Origin: Comamonas sp. JUb58
GTDB lineage: Bacteria; Pseudomonadota; Gammaproteobacteria; Burkholderiales; Burkholderiaceae_C
NCBI RefSeq assembly: GCF_004364775.1
Contig: NZ_SOAL01000003.1
Span: forward strand, 62,001-126,000
DNA: 64,000 nt
Direction: 5' to 3'
Both the position numbers and the translations under genes were made by a program. This document shows, piece after piece, positions 36,649-45,175 of the stretch (position 1 is the stretch's first letter; every line of letters starts with the position of its first letter). Below the pieces are notes generated by a model, which was not told the DNA's origin, searched no databases, and saw only the letters and a program-made list of their open reading frames with translations.

Positions 36649-37281
36649 ATGATTAAAGTTGGTATCGTCGATGACCACGCGATTGTGCGCTCGGGCCTCA
36701 AGCAATTTTTGGCCGAGCATGTCGACCTGCGCGTGGTGGGGGAAGCGGCCAACGGCCGTGAAGCCATTGACCTGGTGCGCAAGGAAGAGATCGATGTGCT
36801 GATCATGGACCTGTCCATGCCCGGCCAGAGCGGTATCGACGCGCTGGCCATGCTGCGTGCCAAGGCGCCCGACATGGGCATTCTGATCCTGAGCGGCTAC
36901 CCCGAAGCCCATTACGCGATCAACCTGATCCGCCAGGGTGCCAGCGGCTACCTGAACAAGGAATGCGACCCGTCCGAGATTGTCGAGGCGCTGCGCACCA
37001 TTTCGCTGGGCAAGCGCTATCTGACGCCGGCGGTCGCCGATCTGCTGGCCCAGCAGCTGCACCGCAAGGAAGATGCGCCGCCGCACGAGCAGCTGTCGGA
37101 GCGTGAATTCCAGGTGTTTTTGAAGCTCGCCAAGGGCGAGACGGCGGGCAATATCGCTGACCAGCTGTCGCTCAGCGTCAAGACCGTGAGCACCTACCGC
37201 ACGCGTTTGATGGAAAAGATGGGCCTGGCATCGAACAGCGACCTGACCTACTACGCGCTGAAAAATGGTTTGATTGACTGA
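36649..37281 (+). CDS. NarL/FixJ-family response regulator
   Basis: A 210-residue regulator with a receiver domain (acidic pair Asp8-Asp9, phospho-acceptor Asp54 in LIMDLSMPG, conserved Lys in GYLNKE near residue 104) and a C-terminal LuxR-type helix-turn-helix (LSEREFQVFLKLAKGETAGNIADQLSLSVKTVSTY). The ATG at 36649 follows AGGGG at a suitable distance. It is divergent from the CHASE3 kinase gene, 109 bases apart, and has its own terminator. Confidence 0.95.
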   Translation: MIKVGIVDDHAIVRSGLKQFLAEHVDLRVVGEAANGREAIDLVRKEEIDVLIMDLSMPGQSGIDALAMLRAKAPDMGILILSGYPEAHYAINLIRQGASGYLNKECDPSEIVEALRTISLGKRYLTPAVADLLAQQLHRKEDAPPHEQLSEREFQVFLKLAKGETAGNIADQLSLSVKTVSTYRTRLMEKMGLASNSDLTYYALKNGLID

Positions 37282-37303
37282 GCGCGCGAACCTCTGCAAA
37301 ACC

Positions 37304-37328
37304 AGCGGCCTACCCGGGCCGCTTTTTT
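37304..37328 (+). terminator. Intrinsic terminator of the response regulator gene
   Basis: Stem AGCGGCC (37304-37310) with GGCCGCT (37317-37323), loop of six bases, followed directly by a run of T residues to 37328. It lies 23 bases after the stop of the regulator gene. Confidence 0.85.
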
Positions 37329-37358
37329 GTGGTTGCCTGCGGGGCAACATGGTGGCGC

Positions 37359-37745
37359 TCACTGCAGCTGTGATGTGCGCTCCACGCAGTAGTCGATGAG
37401 CGCGTCAATGTCTTCGGACTTGTCGAACACCCGGTTGGCGCCAAGCTGGGCGCAGCGCTCGCGCATGCTGGGCGTGGCGTAGTTGCTAAGGATCACCAGG
37501 TGCTGGTGCGGCGCACGTTCCTGGAGCTTTTCCAGAACGCCCAGGCCGCTGCCTTCGAGCAGGAAGATATCGACCACCGCCAGATCCCAGTCGGTGGACG
37601 GGTTGCTGAGCCAGGTGGTGGCGTCGGTTTCGGTGCTGGCATGCCCCACGGTTTCCACCTGCGCCAAGTCCTCTAATGTGGCTATCAGGTTGTCGCGGAT
37701 GGTTTTGTTGTCTTCTACCAGATATGTTTTCAAGCGGCGATGCAT
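37359..37745 (-). CDS. Stand-alone receiver-domain response regulator
   Basis: The protein is 128 residues long if it starts at ATG 37745 (MHRRLKTYLVEDN). It contains only a CheY-like receiver: the acidic pair Glu11-Asp12, phospho-acceptor Asp59 in AVVDIFL, ILSNY and a Lys in VFDKSE. No output domain is present. The next two-component genes are the kinase and regulator just before it, so it may modulate that pathway or act through protein contacts. The frame is open upstream to 37811, but that part has no receiver-like sequence. Confidence 0.88.
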   Translation of the reverse strand: MHRRLKTYLVEDNKTIRDNLIATLEDLAQVETVGHASTETDATTWLSNPSTDWDLAVVDIFLLEGSGLGVLEKLQERAPHQHLVILSNYATPSMRERCAQLGANRVFDKSEDIDALIDYCVERTSQLQ

Positions 37746-37908
37746 ATACGGGTACACGGGTCTACACGGGTGTGTCTTACCGTAACAATGATAGCAACAA
37801 GGAATGCGCATGCCATCGGTCTGAAAGGATGACGTAAGTAGGACAAGGCCTCGTAGGTTTAATTTAGGTCAATAAATATATTCAAAAAACAAATAATCGA
37901 GCCAAATA

Positions 37909-38664
37909 TCAGGTATGCAGTGGCCCGCAGACCGGGCAGGCGGGGTTGCGGCTGATGCGCATTGTGCTCCACTCCATGTCCTTGAGCTCCAGCATCATCA
38001 GCCGGCCATCCAGGCTGCGGCCAATGCCGGCGATGAGCTTGAGCGCCTCGGCCGCCTGCATGGTGCCGATGATGCCCACCAGTGGCGCAAACACGCCCAT
38101 CGTGGAGCAGCTGGCTTCTTCGAACTGCTCGTCGGGCGAGAACAGGCAGGCATAGCAGGCGGCGCCTTTGTGGCGCCTGTCAAACACGCTGATCTGACCA
38201 TCAAAGCGGATGGCCGCGCCGCTCACCAGGGGCTTGGCCAGCGCCACGCAGGCGGCATTGATGGCCTGGCGCGTGCGGTAGTTGTCGGTGCAGTCCAGCA
38301 CCACCGTGGCATCGGCCACCAGCGCCTGCAGCCGCTGTTCATCGACCCGCTCCTGCACGGTGTCGATCTGGACATGAGGGTTGATTGCCTGCAGACTGGC
38401 CGCGCAGGAGCTGACCTTGGTCTGGCCCACGCGCTCGGTGGTATGGGCAATCTGGCGCTGCAGGTTGGTCAGGTCCACCGTGTCGTCATCGACCAGGGTG
38501 ATGCGGCCCACACCGGCGGATGCCAGGTACATGGTCGCCGGGCTGCCCAGGCCGCCCGCGCCAATCACCACCGCATGGGCGGCGAGGATGGCCTCCTGGC
38601 CTTCGATGCCGATCTCGTCCAGAAAGATGTGGCGCGAGTAGCGCAACAGTTGCTCGTCGTTCAT
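37909..38664 (-). CDS. HesA/MoeB/ThiF family ubiquitin-like activating enzyme
   Basis: An E1-like enzyme that adenylates the C-terminus of a sulfur-carrier protein (MoaD or ThiS). The 251-residue protein has VVIGAGGLGSP (about 33-43), DDDTVDLTNLQRQIAHT, DCTDNYRTRQAIN and the zinc cysteine pairs ACYACLF and CPVCG, with the Cys-rich loop EEASCSTMGVFAP. The separation between MoeB and ThiF is not possible from sequence alone; no moa or thi genes are adjacent. It is downstream of ctpA on the same strand, with a terminator between them. Confidence 0.9.
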   Translation of the reverse strand: MNDEQLLRYSRHIFLDEIGIEGQEAILAAHAVVIGAGGLGSPATMYLASAGVGRITLVDDDTVDLTNLQRQIAHTTERVGQTKVSSCAASLQAINPHVQIDTVQERVDEQRLQALVADATVVLDCTDNYRTRQAINAACVALAKPLVSGAAIRFDGQISVFDRRHKGAACYACLFSPDEQFEEASCSTMGVFAPLVGIIGTMQAAEALKLIAGIGRSLDGRLMMLELKDMEWSTMRISRNPACPVCGPLHT

Positions 38665-38678
38665 GGGGTCTATTGTCG

Positions 38679-38719
38679 GAAAAAACAAAGGCCGCAGCAG
38701 AAACTCTGCTTGCGGCCTT
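38679..38719 (-). terminator. Intrinsic terminator of ctpA
   Basis: Stem AAGGCCGCA (38688-38696) with TGCGGCCTT (38711-38719), extended by a bulged GCAGA/TCTGC. On the minus strand it is followed by the T-rich complement of 38679-38690. It lies 35 bases after the ctpA stop and just upstream of the MoeB/ThiF-like gene. Confidence 0.8.
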
Positions 38720-38754
38720 GTGACGCAGCCTCAAAGAGGCTGGGCAATGGGGCT

Positions 38755-40269
38755 TTACTTCTTGGGCTCGGTCGCGGGCGGCAGCTTGGTGTCGTCCGTG
38801 TTCGACTCTGCGGGCTTGTCGCTGGCGCTGGTCTTTTCCTCGTCCTTTTTCTCGGCGGGGCGCTCGGTCTTGGTCTGGCTGACCTGCACGGGCTCCCCCT
38901 TGAGCTGGTGCAGCGCTTGTTGCAGCTGGAAGTCCTTGTCCGAGCCAAACTCGGGCGGACGGCGCTCGGAGGCAGGCTTCTTGCTCTCTTCATCCAGGCG
39001 CTTCAATGCGGCTTCGCGGGCTTTCTCGCGGGCCTCGTCCTTGACTTCAGGGCCTTGGCCGCTGGACAAGTGCTTTTCCAGATCCGCTTCACGGGTGCGC
39101 AGTGCGGCGAACAGATCGCCTTCTGCCGACTCGTCGACCATGATGTCGGGCACGATGCCCTTGGCCTGGATCGACTTGCCGCTTGGCGTGTAGTAGCGCG
39201 CCGTGGTCAGCTTGATGCCGGTGTCCGGACCCAGGGGGCGCACGGTTTGCACCGAGCCCTTGCCAAAGGTCTGGGCGCCCATGATGGTGGCTCGCTTGTG
39301 GTCCTGCAGTGCGCCCGAGACGATCTCGGATGCGGATGCGGAGCCTTCGTTGACCAGCACGACCAGTGGAATGTTCTTGATGGCGGCAGGCAGCGACTTG
39401 ATCGGATCGCTGCCACGGCGGGCATAGAACTCGGGCGAGGCGCGGAAGATGGCCTTGCTCTCGGCCAGCTGGCCGTCGGTGGTCACCACGGTCACATTCG
39501 GCTGCAGGAAGGCGGCCGAGATGGCCACGGCTGCATCAAGCAGGCCACCCGGGTCATTGCGCAGATCCAGCACCAGGCCCTTCATGTTCGGGTCCTGCTT
39601 GTACAGGTCGTCAACCTTGCGCACAAAGTCGTCCACCGTGCGTTCCTGGAACTGCGAGACGCGCACCCAACCGTAGCCCGGCTCGATCATCTTGGCCTTG
39701 ACGGACTGGGTCTTGATCTCGGTACGGGTGATCGTGACGGGGAAGCTGCGGCTCTCGTCCTTGCGCAGAATCGTCAGCGTCACCTTGGTGTTGGGCTCGC
39801 CACGCATGCGCTTGACGGCATCGTTGAGCGACAGGCCCTTGACCGCCGTGTCGTCGATCTTGGTGATCAGGTCATTGGTCTTGAGGCCGGCCAGGTCAGC
39901 GGGCGAGCCTTCGATCGGGGAGACGATGCGGATCAGGCCATCTTCCTGGGTGATCTCGATGCCGACACCGACGAACTTGCCGCTGGTGCCTTCCTGAAAC
40001 TCGCGGAAGGACTTCTTGTCGAAGTACTGCGAGTGGGGATCGAGCCCGGAGACCATGCCGGAGATGGCGTCGGTGATGAGCTTCTTGTCATCGGCCGGCT
40101 CGACATAGTCGGTCTTGATCAGGCCGAACACGGCCGACAGCTGTTGGATTTCTTCCAGCGGCATGGGGGACATGACGCCCCTTGCGACCGTCTGCAAAGA
40201 CACAGTGGTGAGCGCGCCGGCGACCACGCCCAGTGAAACCCAACCGGCAATCTTCAATTTTTGGCCCAT
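38755..40269 (-). CDS. ctpA: S41-family C-terminal processing peptidase with PDZ domain
   Basis: A periplasmic serine peptidase of the tail-specific protease group, 504 residues, with an N-terminal membrane anchor (about residues 8-27). The PDZ domain covers about 95-170 (GVGIEI, GSPADLAGLKTNDLI). The catalytic Ser/Lys dyad is visible: Ser312 in NEGSASASE and Lys337 in FGKGSVQT, 25 residues apart as in related peptidases. The C-terminus after residue 430 is a long Lys/Glu/Asp/Pro-rich tail. I chose the ATG at 40269 because it starts the anchor helix directly. Confidence 0.94.
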   Translation of the reverse strand: MGQKLKIAGWVSLGVVAGALTTVSLQTVARGVMSPMPLEEIQQLSAVFGLIKTDYVEPADDKKLITDAISGMVSGLDPHSQYFDKKSFREFQEGTSGKFVGVGIEITQEDGLIRIVSPIEGSPADLAGLKTNDLITKIDDTAVKGLSLNDAVKRMRGEPNTKVTLTILRKDESRSFPVTITRTEIKTQSVKAKMIEPGYGWVRVSQFQERTVDDFVRKVDDLYKQDPNMKGLVLDLRNDPGGLLDAAVAISAAFLQPNVTVVTTDGQLAESKAIFRASPEFYARRGSDPIKSLPAAIKNIPLVVLVNEGSASASEIVSGALQDHKRATIMGAQTFGKGSVQTVRPLGPDTGIKLTTARYYTPSGKSIQAKGIVPDIMVDESAEGDLFAALRTREADLEKHLSSGQGPEVKDEAREKAREAALKRLDEESKKPASERRPPEFGSDKDFQLQQALHQLKGEPVQVSQTKTERPAEKKDEEKTSASDKPAESNTDDTKLPPATEPKK

Positions 40270-40601
40270 ATGCTCACAACTTTCTATTGCGTGCCAATAT
40301 ACACCCAAGCGCCTGCGCTGGTGCGGCGCAGCAGCCGTTTTCGGGTGATAAGACAAGTATTTACTTTCGGTAGCCGCCCACTGGCGCCGGCATGCGGCGC
40401 TGGCTGACATCGCGCATTTCCGTCCGCCTGCCGAGCTGGGCAGGCGCCAGATCTAGCGGGAAGGCGCTGGCTTTTGGCCGGAGCGGCGAGGCGCCCCATC
40501 CTTGTCTGCAGCCCCTGAGCTGCCTCGCTCGGACTCCAGGCGCAGGCAGTAGTTCCCGTTTAGACCTACGAGGCCGCCCGTGGGTGGGGGCAGCCCATTG
40601 C
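40270..40601. other. Intergenic region between ctpA and gpmA
   Basis: 332 bases on which no gene can be supported. It must carry the ctpA promoter (reading to the left) and the end of the gpmA transcript. There are several GC-rich partial inverted repeats but no stem with a T-run, and the short open frames here have neither family similarity nor a ribosome-binding site. Confidence 0.5.
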
Positions 40602-41342
40602 TTAGGCCTTGCCTTGCGAGGCGACCGCGGCAGCAGCCTTGGCAGCGGCTTCGGCGTCACCCAGGTAGTAGTGGCGCAGCGGCTTCAGGTTGGCGTCCAG
40701 CTCATAGACCAGCGGAATGCCGTTGGGGATGTTCAGGTTCACGATGTCGCTGTCGGAGACGCCATCGAGGTACTTGATCAGCGCGCGGATCGAGTTGCCG
40801 TGGGCGGCAATCACCACACGCTCGCCGCGTTGGATGGCGGGTGCAATCGACTCGTTCCAGAACGGCACGACGCGCTCGACGGTGTCCTTGAGGCATTCGG
40901 TCAGTGGCACCTGGTCGGCCGCACCGGCGTAGCGGCGGTCGGTTTTTTCGCAGCGTGGGTCGTCGGATTCCAGTGCGGGAGGTGGGGTGTCATAGCTGCG
41001 GCGCCAGACCAGCACCTGCTCGTCGCCAAACTTCTTGGCGGTTTCTGCCTTGTTCAGGCCTTGCAGCGCGCCATAGTGGCGCTCGTTGAGCTGCCAGCAC
41101 TTGTGCACCGGCAGCCAGGTGCGGTCCATCTCGTCCAAGGTATGCCACAGGGTGCGGGTGGCGCGCTTGAGCACGCTGGTGTAGGCCACATCGAAGTCAT
41201 AGCCTTCTGCCTTGAGCAGCTGGCCGGCTTGCTTGGCTTGCGCCACGCCGGTGTCGGTCAGGTCCACATCGGTCCAGCCGGTGAAGCGGTTTTCCAGGTT
41301 CCAGGTCGATTCACCGTGGCGAATCAGGACAAGCTTGTACAT
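40602..41342 (-). CDS. gpmA: 2,3-bisphosphoglycerate-dependent phosphoglycerate mutase
   Basis: Glycolytic enzyme interconverting 3- and 2-phosphoglycerate through a phosphohistidine. The 246-residue protein has [10 protein letters not shown] with the active His9, [28 protein letters not shown], and the second catalytic histidine in [13 protein letters not shown]. All are typical of the dPGM subfamily. The Ala-rich C-terminus is normal. It is divergent from the rhodanese-like gene, 244 bases apart. Confidence 0.97.
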   Translation of the reverse strand: MYKLVLIRHGESTWNLENRFTGWTDVDLTDTGVAQAKQAGQLLKAEGYDFDVAYTSVLKRATRTLWHTLDEMDRTWLPVHKCWQLNERHYGALQGLNKAETAKKFGDEQVLVWRRSYDTPPPALESDDPRCEKTDRRYAGAADQVPLTECLKDTVERVVPFWNESIAPAIQRGERVVIAAHGNSIRALIKYLDGVSDSDIVNLNIPNGIPLVYELDANLKPLRHYYLGDAEAAAKAAAAVASQGKA

Positions 41343-41586
41343 GCAATCCTCGTGCGATAGTCAAAAATCGAAAAATGGGTGCGTGTCGCTGGCGGGGGGC
41401 GCTACAGGGCCTGGGCAGCCCGCTGCATTCACAATGGCGCCGATTGTAGAGGCAGGCACAAATCCCGGGTGCCTACACAGCTTGGCGGCGCTAGCGACGC
41501 GCGCTTCAAAGGCTTTTATCCTGCAGCGGCTCGGTGGCCCTTTTAGAATGCGAGGCTGTTTGAGCATTTTTTGACAAGGGACTTGT

Positions 41587-41994
41587 GTGAACTTTCTGAT
41601 CGACAACTGGTATCTGATCGTGCTGGTACTGGGCTCGGGCGCGATGCTGATGATGCCCGCCATGAAGAACATGGGCGGCGGCACGCTCAGCCCCGCCAAC
41701 GCCGTGGCACTGATCAACCGCGAAAAAGCCGTGGTGGTGGATGTGTCGGATGCGCAGGAATTCAGCGCCGGCCACATCAGCAACGCCAAGAATGTGCCCC
41801 TGGACCAGCTCGAAGCGCAGCTGCCCTCCGTCGTCAAGAACAAGGCCTTGCCGCTGATCCTCGTCTGCGCACAGGGCCAGCGCTCGCAGCGTGCCGTGGC
41901 CGTGGCCAAGAAGCTGGGCTACACCAATGTGCAGGCCCTGGCCGGTGGCATGAAGGGCTGGCGCGCTGCCAGCATGCCGCTCAAGAAGGCTTGA
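41587..41994 (+). CDS. Membrane-anchored rhodanese-like protein
   Basis: A 135-residue protein with an N-terminal membrane helix (about residues 6-23) and one rhodanese domain (about 32-135). The catalytic Cys94 is in LVCAQGQRS, followed by the typical ALAGGMKGWRAA. The probable role is transfer of sulfane sulfur; homologues lie next to grxC and secB in Burkholderiales. It starts at GTG 41587 with AAGGGA upstream. The three following genes run in the same direction. Confidence 0.93.
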   Translation: MNFLIDNWYLIVLVLGSGAMLMMPAMKNMGGGTLSPANAVALINREKAVVVDVSDAQEFSAGHISNAKNVPLDQLEAQLPSVVKNKALPLILVCAQGQRSQRAVAVAKKLGYTNVQALAGGMKGWRAASMPLKKA

Positions 41995-42082
41995 TTTTTG
42001 GGGCGCATGGCCCCAACTACTTCCTTTAGACACCCAAACCGAGCTGGCGGCCTCTCGCAGGCCGCAGCCGCAGGACACTCTG

Positions 42083-42340
42083 ATGCAAGCTGTAAAGATG
42101 TATACCACCGCCTACTGCCCTTATTGCACGCGTGCCAAGCAGGTGCTGCAAGCCAAGGGGGTGGCGCAGATTGAAGAAATCCGCATCGACACCGATCCCG
42201 AGCAGCGGGCGGTGATGATGGAGGCCACCGGCCGCCGCACCGTGCCGCAGATCTTCATTGGTGACACCCATGTCGGCGGCTGTGATGACCTGATTGCGCT
42301 GGACCAGCGCGGTGAACTGGTCCCCTTGCTCCAATCCTGA
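42083..42340 (+). CDS. grxC: Glutaredoxin 3
   Basis: Small cytoplasmic dithiol glutaredoxin of 85 residues that reduces disulfides with glutathione. The active site CPYC is at residues 12-15, followed by the glutathione-binding TVPQIFIGDTHVGGCDDL. It lies between the rhodanese-like gene and secB, an order common in proteobacteria. Confidence 0.97.
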   Translation: MQAVKMYTTAYCPYCTRAKQVLQAKGVAQIEEIRIDTDPEQRAVMMEATGRRTVPQIFIGDTHVGGCDDLIALDQRGELVPLLQS

Positions 42341-42494
42341 GCCCCGCACTTCTCCCTGAAGGCCAGCGGGCGCCCGGGCTTTTCCATGCTGTCACTCAGC
42401 CATTGCATAATGGCGGGCTGCATGCGAGGGGCGCACACACCGGGCGGCATCGCAGCTGCACTCCATTCCTTTTTCTAGCGAAAGACAGACAACC

Positions 42495-42956
42495 ATGGCG
42501 GATCAAGAAAATCCCGTGTTCCAAATTCAACGCGTGTACCTGAAGGACGCATCGCTGGAGCAACCCAACTCGCCAGCCATTCTGCTGGAGCAGACCCAGC
42601 CAAGCGTGGACATCCAGCTGGGCGTGGAAGCCACCCCTGTGGCCGATGGCATTTTCGAAGTGGCCGTGACCGCCACCGTGCAGACCAAGATCGAAGACAA
42701 GACCGTGTTCCTGGTGGAAGCCAAGCAAGCCGGTATCTTCGAAATCCGTGGCATCCCTGACGACCAGATGGGCGCCGTGATCGGTGTGGCCTGCCCACAG
42801 ATCGTCTACCCTTACCTGCGTGGCAACGTGGCAGACATCGTGACCCGCGCCGGCTTCCCGCCTGTGCACCTGGCGGAAATCAACTTCCAGGCCATGTACG
42901 AACAGCAACAAGCCCAGGCCAATGGCGCTGGTGCAGGTGCCGCTCTGGCCCAGTAA
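42495..42956 (+). CDS. secB: Protein-export chaperone SecB
   Basis: Tetrameric chaperone that keeps precursors unfolded and brings them to SecA. The 153-residue protein has the acidic N-terminus and the family segments [14 protein letters not shown], the [14 protein letters not shown] strand, VEAKQAGIF and the C-terminal [11 protein letters not shown]...[12 protein letters not shown]. Length and start are as usual. A terminator follows. Confidence 0.97.
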   Translation: MADQENPVFQIQRVYLKDASLEQPNSPAILLEQTQPSVDIQLGVEATPVADGIFEVAVTATVQTKIEDKTVFLVEAKQAGIFEIRGIPDDQMGAVIGVACPQIVYPYLRGNVADIVTRAGFPPVHLAEINFQAMYEQQQAQANGAGAGAALAQ

Positions 42957-42974
42957 TCGCCGCTGCTGACAACG

Positions 42975-43010
42975 CAAGGGCCTTGCAGTCTCGGTTGCAA
43001 GGCCTTTGTT
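42975..43010 (+). terminator. Intrinsic terminator of secB
   Basis: A 13-base stem, CAAGGGCCTTGCA (42975-42987) with TGCAAGGCCTTTG (42996-43008), one G-U pair, followed by a short T-rich tail. It lies 18 bases after the secB stop. Confidence 0.75.
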
Positions 43011-43078
43011 GTATCTGCCGGGGCGCCGGCAGCAGGCAGCGCCAGCATGTGAGTTGAGGTAAGAGGGGGTTTGTGGCT

Positions 43079-44080
43079 ATGAAGATCTTGGTGATTGGTG
43101 CGGGTGCCTGGGGAACGGCTTTGGCCATGCATGCGGCCGCACGCCACAGCGTGCAGTTGTGGGCGCGCGATGCGCAGCAGGCCAGCCAGCTGCAAACCAG
43201 CCGTGAGAACCAGCGCTATTTGCCAGGCATCCGCTTGCCCGATGCACTGGAAGTGTGCAGCGGCGATCTGCCAGCGCTGGTGGCCCAGGCCGAGCTGATT
43301 GTGCTGGGCACGCCGATGGCGGCACTGCGCAGTGGCCTGACGATGCTGCGCGACTGCCAGGTGCCGGTGGCCTGGCTCAGCAAGGGTTTTGAGGCCGTGC
43401 CCGCCGATGCGCCTGATGGCAGCCATGGGCTGCTGGGCAACGAGGTCTGCGCCCAGGTGGCGCCCGCGCTGCATGCCGGCGTGCTGAGCGGCCCGAGCTT
43501 TGCGCAGGAAGTGGCCCAGCACCAGCCCACGGCCTTGGTGGCGGCCAGCCGCCATGCCGATGTGCGCGATGCGCTGGTGGCGGCCTTCCATGGCGACAAC
43601 CTGCGCGTCTATGCCAATGAGGACATCAGCGGGGTGGAGGTGGGTGGCGCCGTCAAGAACGTGCTGGCCATTGCCACCGGCCTCTGCGATGGCCTGAGCC
43701 TGGGCTTGAATGCCCGGGCCGCGCTGGTGACGCGTGGCCTGGCCGAGATGACGCGCCTGGGCGTGGCGCTGGGCGCGCAAACCGATACCTTCATGGGCCT
43801 GTCAGGCCTGGGTGATCTGGTGCTGACTGCCACCGGAGATCTGTCGCGCAACCGCAAGATCGGCTTGTTGCTGGCCCAGGGCCAGAGCCTGGAGCAGGCG
43901 GTGCAGTCGCTCGGCCATGTGGCCGAAGGGGTGTACAGCGCCCGCACGGTGCTGCAGCGCGCCCAGAAGCTGGGCGTGGAGATGCCGATCACGGCCGCTG
44001 TCGTGGCCTTGCTGGACGGCAGCCTGTCAGCCCCCGATGTGGTGCAGGCGCTGATGGGGCGCGAGCCCCGCGCTGAATAA
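43079..44080 (+). CDS. gpsA: NAD(P)-dependent glycerol-3-phosphate dehydrogenase
   Basis: Makes sn-glycerol 3-phosphate for phospholipids. The 333-residue protein has the Rossmann loop [12 protein letters not shown] (about residues 5-16), [15 protein letters not shown] and [13 protein letters not shown] with the catalytic Lys. The ATG at 43079 is preferred over a GTG two codons earlier because AGAGGGGG lies about ten bases before it. Its stop directly abuts the stop of the convergent dehydrogenase gene, with no base between. Confidence 0.96.
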   Translation: MKILVIGAGAWGTALAMHAAARHSVQLWARDAQQASQLQTSRENQRYLPGIRLPDALEVCSGDLPALVAQAELIVLGTPMAALRSGLTMLRDCQVPVAWLSKGFEAVPADAPDGSHGLLGNEVCAQVAPALHAGVLSGPSFAQEVAQHQPTALVAASRHADVRDALVAAFHGDNLRVYANEDISGVEVGGAVKNVLAIATGLCDGLSLGLNARAALVTRGLAEMTRLGVALGAQTDTFMGLSGLGDLVLTATGDLSRNRKIGLLLAQGQSLEQAVQSLGHVAEGVYSARTVLQRAQKLGVEMPITAAVVALLDGSLSAPDVVQALMGREPRAE

Positions 44081-44971
44081 TCAGGACTTGGCCAGCAGAC
44101 CGATCAGGGCCGGCAGCATGGCATCGCCGTGCTGGGCCTGGACCTGGTTCTGCAAGGTCGTCGAGGCCGCATCGGCAATCAGGCTCGCCGCCTCGGCATC
44201 GTGGGCCATCGTGGCGTAGTAGCTCAAATCCTTGGCCGCGTTGGAGATCGAGAACGCGATGCCCGAGGGGTCGTCCGCCAGGATGTAGGACTGCAGACGG
44301 TCCAGCGCCACACCTGCGCCGCCACCGGATGCCAGCACGCTGTGGAAGGCCTGCATGTCCATGCCCTGCTTGCGCGCGCAGGCGGTGGCCTCGGCCAGCA
44401 GGCTCATCTGGCCCACCGAGACAAAGTTGTGCAGCAGCTTCATGCGGTGGCCGTCGCCCAGCGCGCCCACATGGGTGACCTGGCTGGTGAAGGTGGCCAG
44501 CACCGGTTGCACCTGGGCCAGCACGGCCGCATCACCACCGACCAGCAGATTGAGCTGGCCGTCATGCGCCTGCTTGGAGGTCTTGGTCATCGGCGCATCG
44601 ATGAATTTTCCGCCCGCTGCCTGCACGGCCTGGGCCATGCGCACGGTCGATGCGGGCACGGCGGTGGAGCAGTCGATCACCACGGTGCCGGGGCGCAGCG
44701 CCGACAGCAGGCCTTGCTCGCCGGTCAGCACGGCTTCGACCTGGGGCGAGCCGGTCACGCAGAGTATGACCACGTCACAGTGGCTGGCCAGCTCGGCCGG
44801 GCTTTGGCAGGTGCGCGTGCCCAGGCTCAGCAGCTCCGTCAGCGGCTGGTTGCCGGGGTGCTCCAGTACATAGAGTTGAAAGCCTTTGGCGGCGACGTTG
44901 CGGGCGATGCCGTGGCCCATTAGGCCGACGCCGATCAGGCCGACGACTGGCTGGGCGGTTTGCGATGGCAT
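44081..44971 (-). CDS. NAD(P)-dependent beta-hydroxyacid dehydrogenase (HIBADH family)
   Basis: A 296-residue member of the 3-hydroxyisobutyrate/tartronate semialdehyde reductase family. It shows VGLIGVGLMGHGIARNVAAKG (about residues 10-30), DCSTAVPAS, the substrate loop FIDAPMTKTSKQAHDGQLNLLVGGD and the catalytic Lys in GHRMKLLHNF. AGGAG precedes the ATG at 44971. The substrate is not predictable. It converges on gpsA with zero spacing. A relation with the HMG-CoA reductase further on is not supported. Confidence 0.92.
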   Translation of the reverse strand: MPSQTAQPVVGLIGVGLMGHGIARNVAAKGFQLYVLEHPGNQPLTELLSLGTRTCQSPAELASHCDVVILCVTGSPQVEAVLTGEQGLLSALRPGTVVIDCSTAVPASTVRMAQAVQAAGGKFIDAPMTKTSKQAHDGQLNLLVGGDAAVLAQVQPVLATFTSQVTHVGALGDGHRMKLLHNFVSVGQMSLLAEATACARKQGMDMQAFHSVLASGGGAGVALDRLQSYILADDPSGIAFSISNAAKDLSYYATMAHDAEAASLIADAASTTLQNQVQAQHGDAMLPALIGLLAKS

Positions 44972-45120
44972 GGAAATCTCCTGGCGGTGAAGTAGCGGAT
45001 TGTGGAATGGCCTGAGGGTACTCCATGCCTTTCGCACAGCCGCTGCAACCGGTGCGGCAGCAGTCAACTTGGTGACCGCAGGGAGATAAAGCCGCCACAC
45101 CCCTCTGCGCGATGCCATGG

Positions 45121-45155
45121 AAAAAAACCCCGTTCGCGGAGATGGCGGAACGGGG
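45121..45155 (-). terminator. Intrinsic terminator of the IPTL-CTERM protein gene
   Basis: Stem CCCCGTTC (45128-45135) with GAACGGGG (45148-45155), extended by an inner bulged GC pair. On the minus strand it is followed by T residues complementary to 45121-45127. It lies about 20 bases after the stop at 45176. Confidence 0.8.
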
Positions 45156-45175
45156 CCTTCTCGTTGCAGGCGCTC

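Noticed and set aside
37915..40236. 773-codon plus-strand open frame across the moeB/thiF and ctpA genes
   Set aside because: It runs through two real minus-strand genes and the terminator between them and has no recognisable domain.
42361..42400. GC-rich repeat followed by TTTT after grxC
   Set aside because: The arms do not pair well enough when aligned, so a terminator is not supported.
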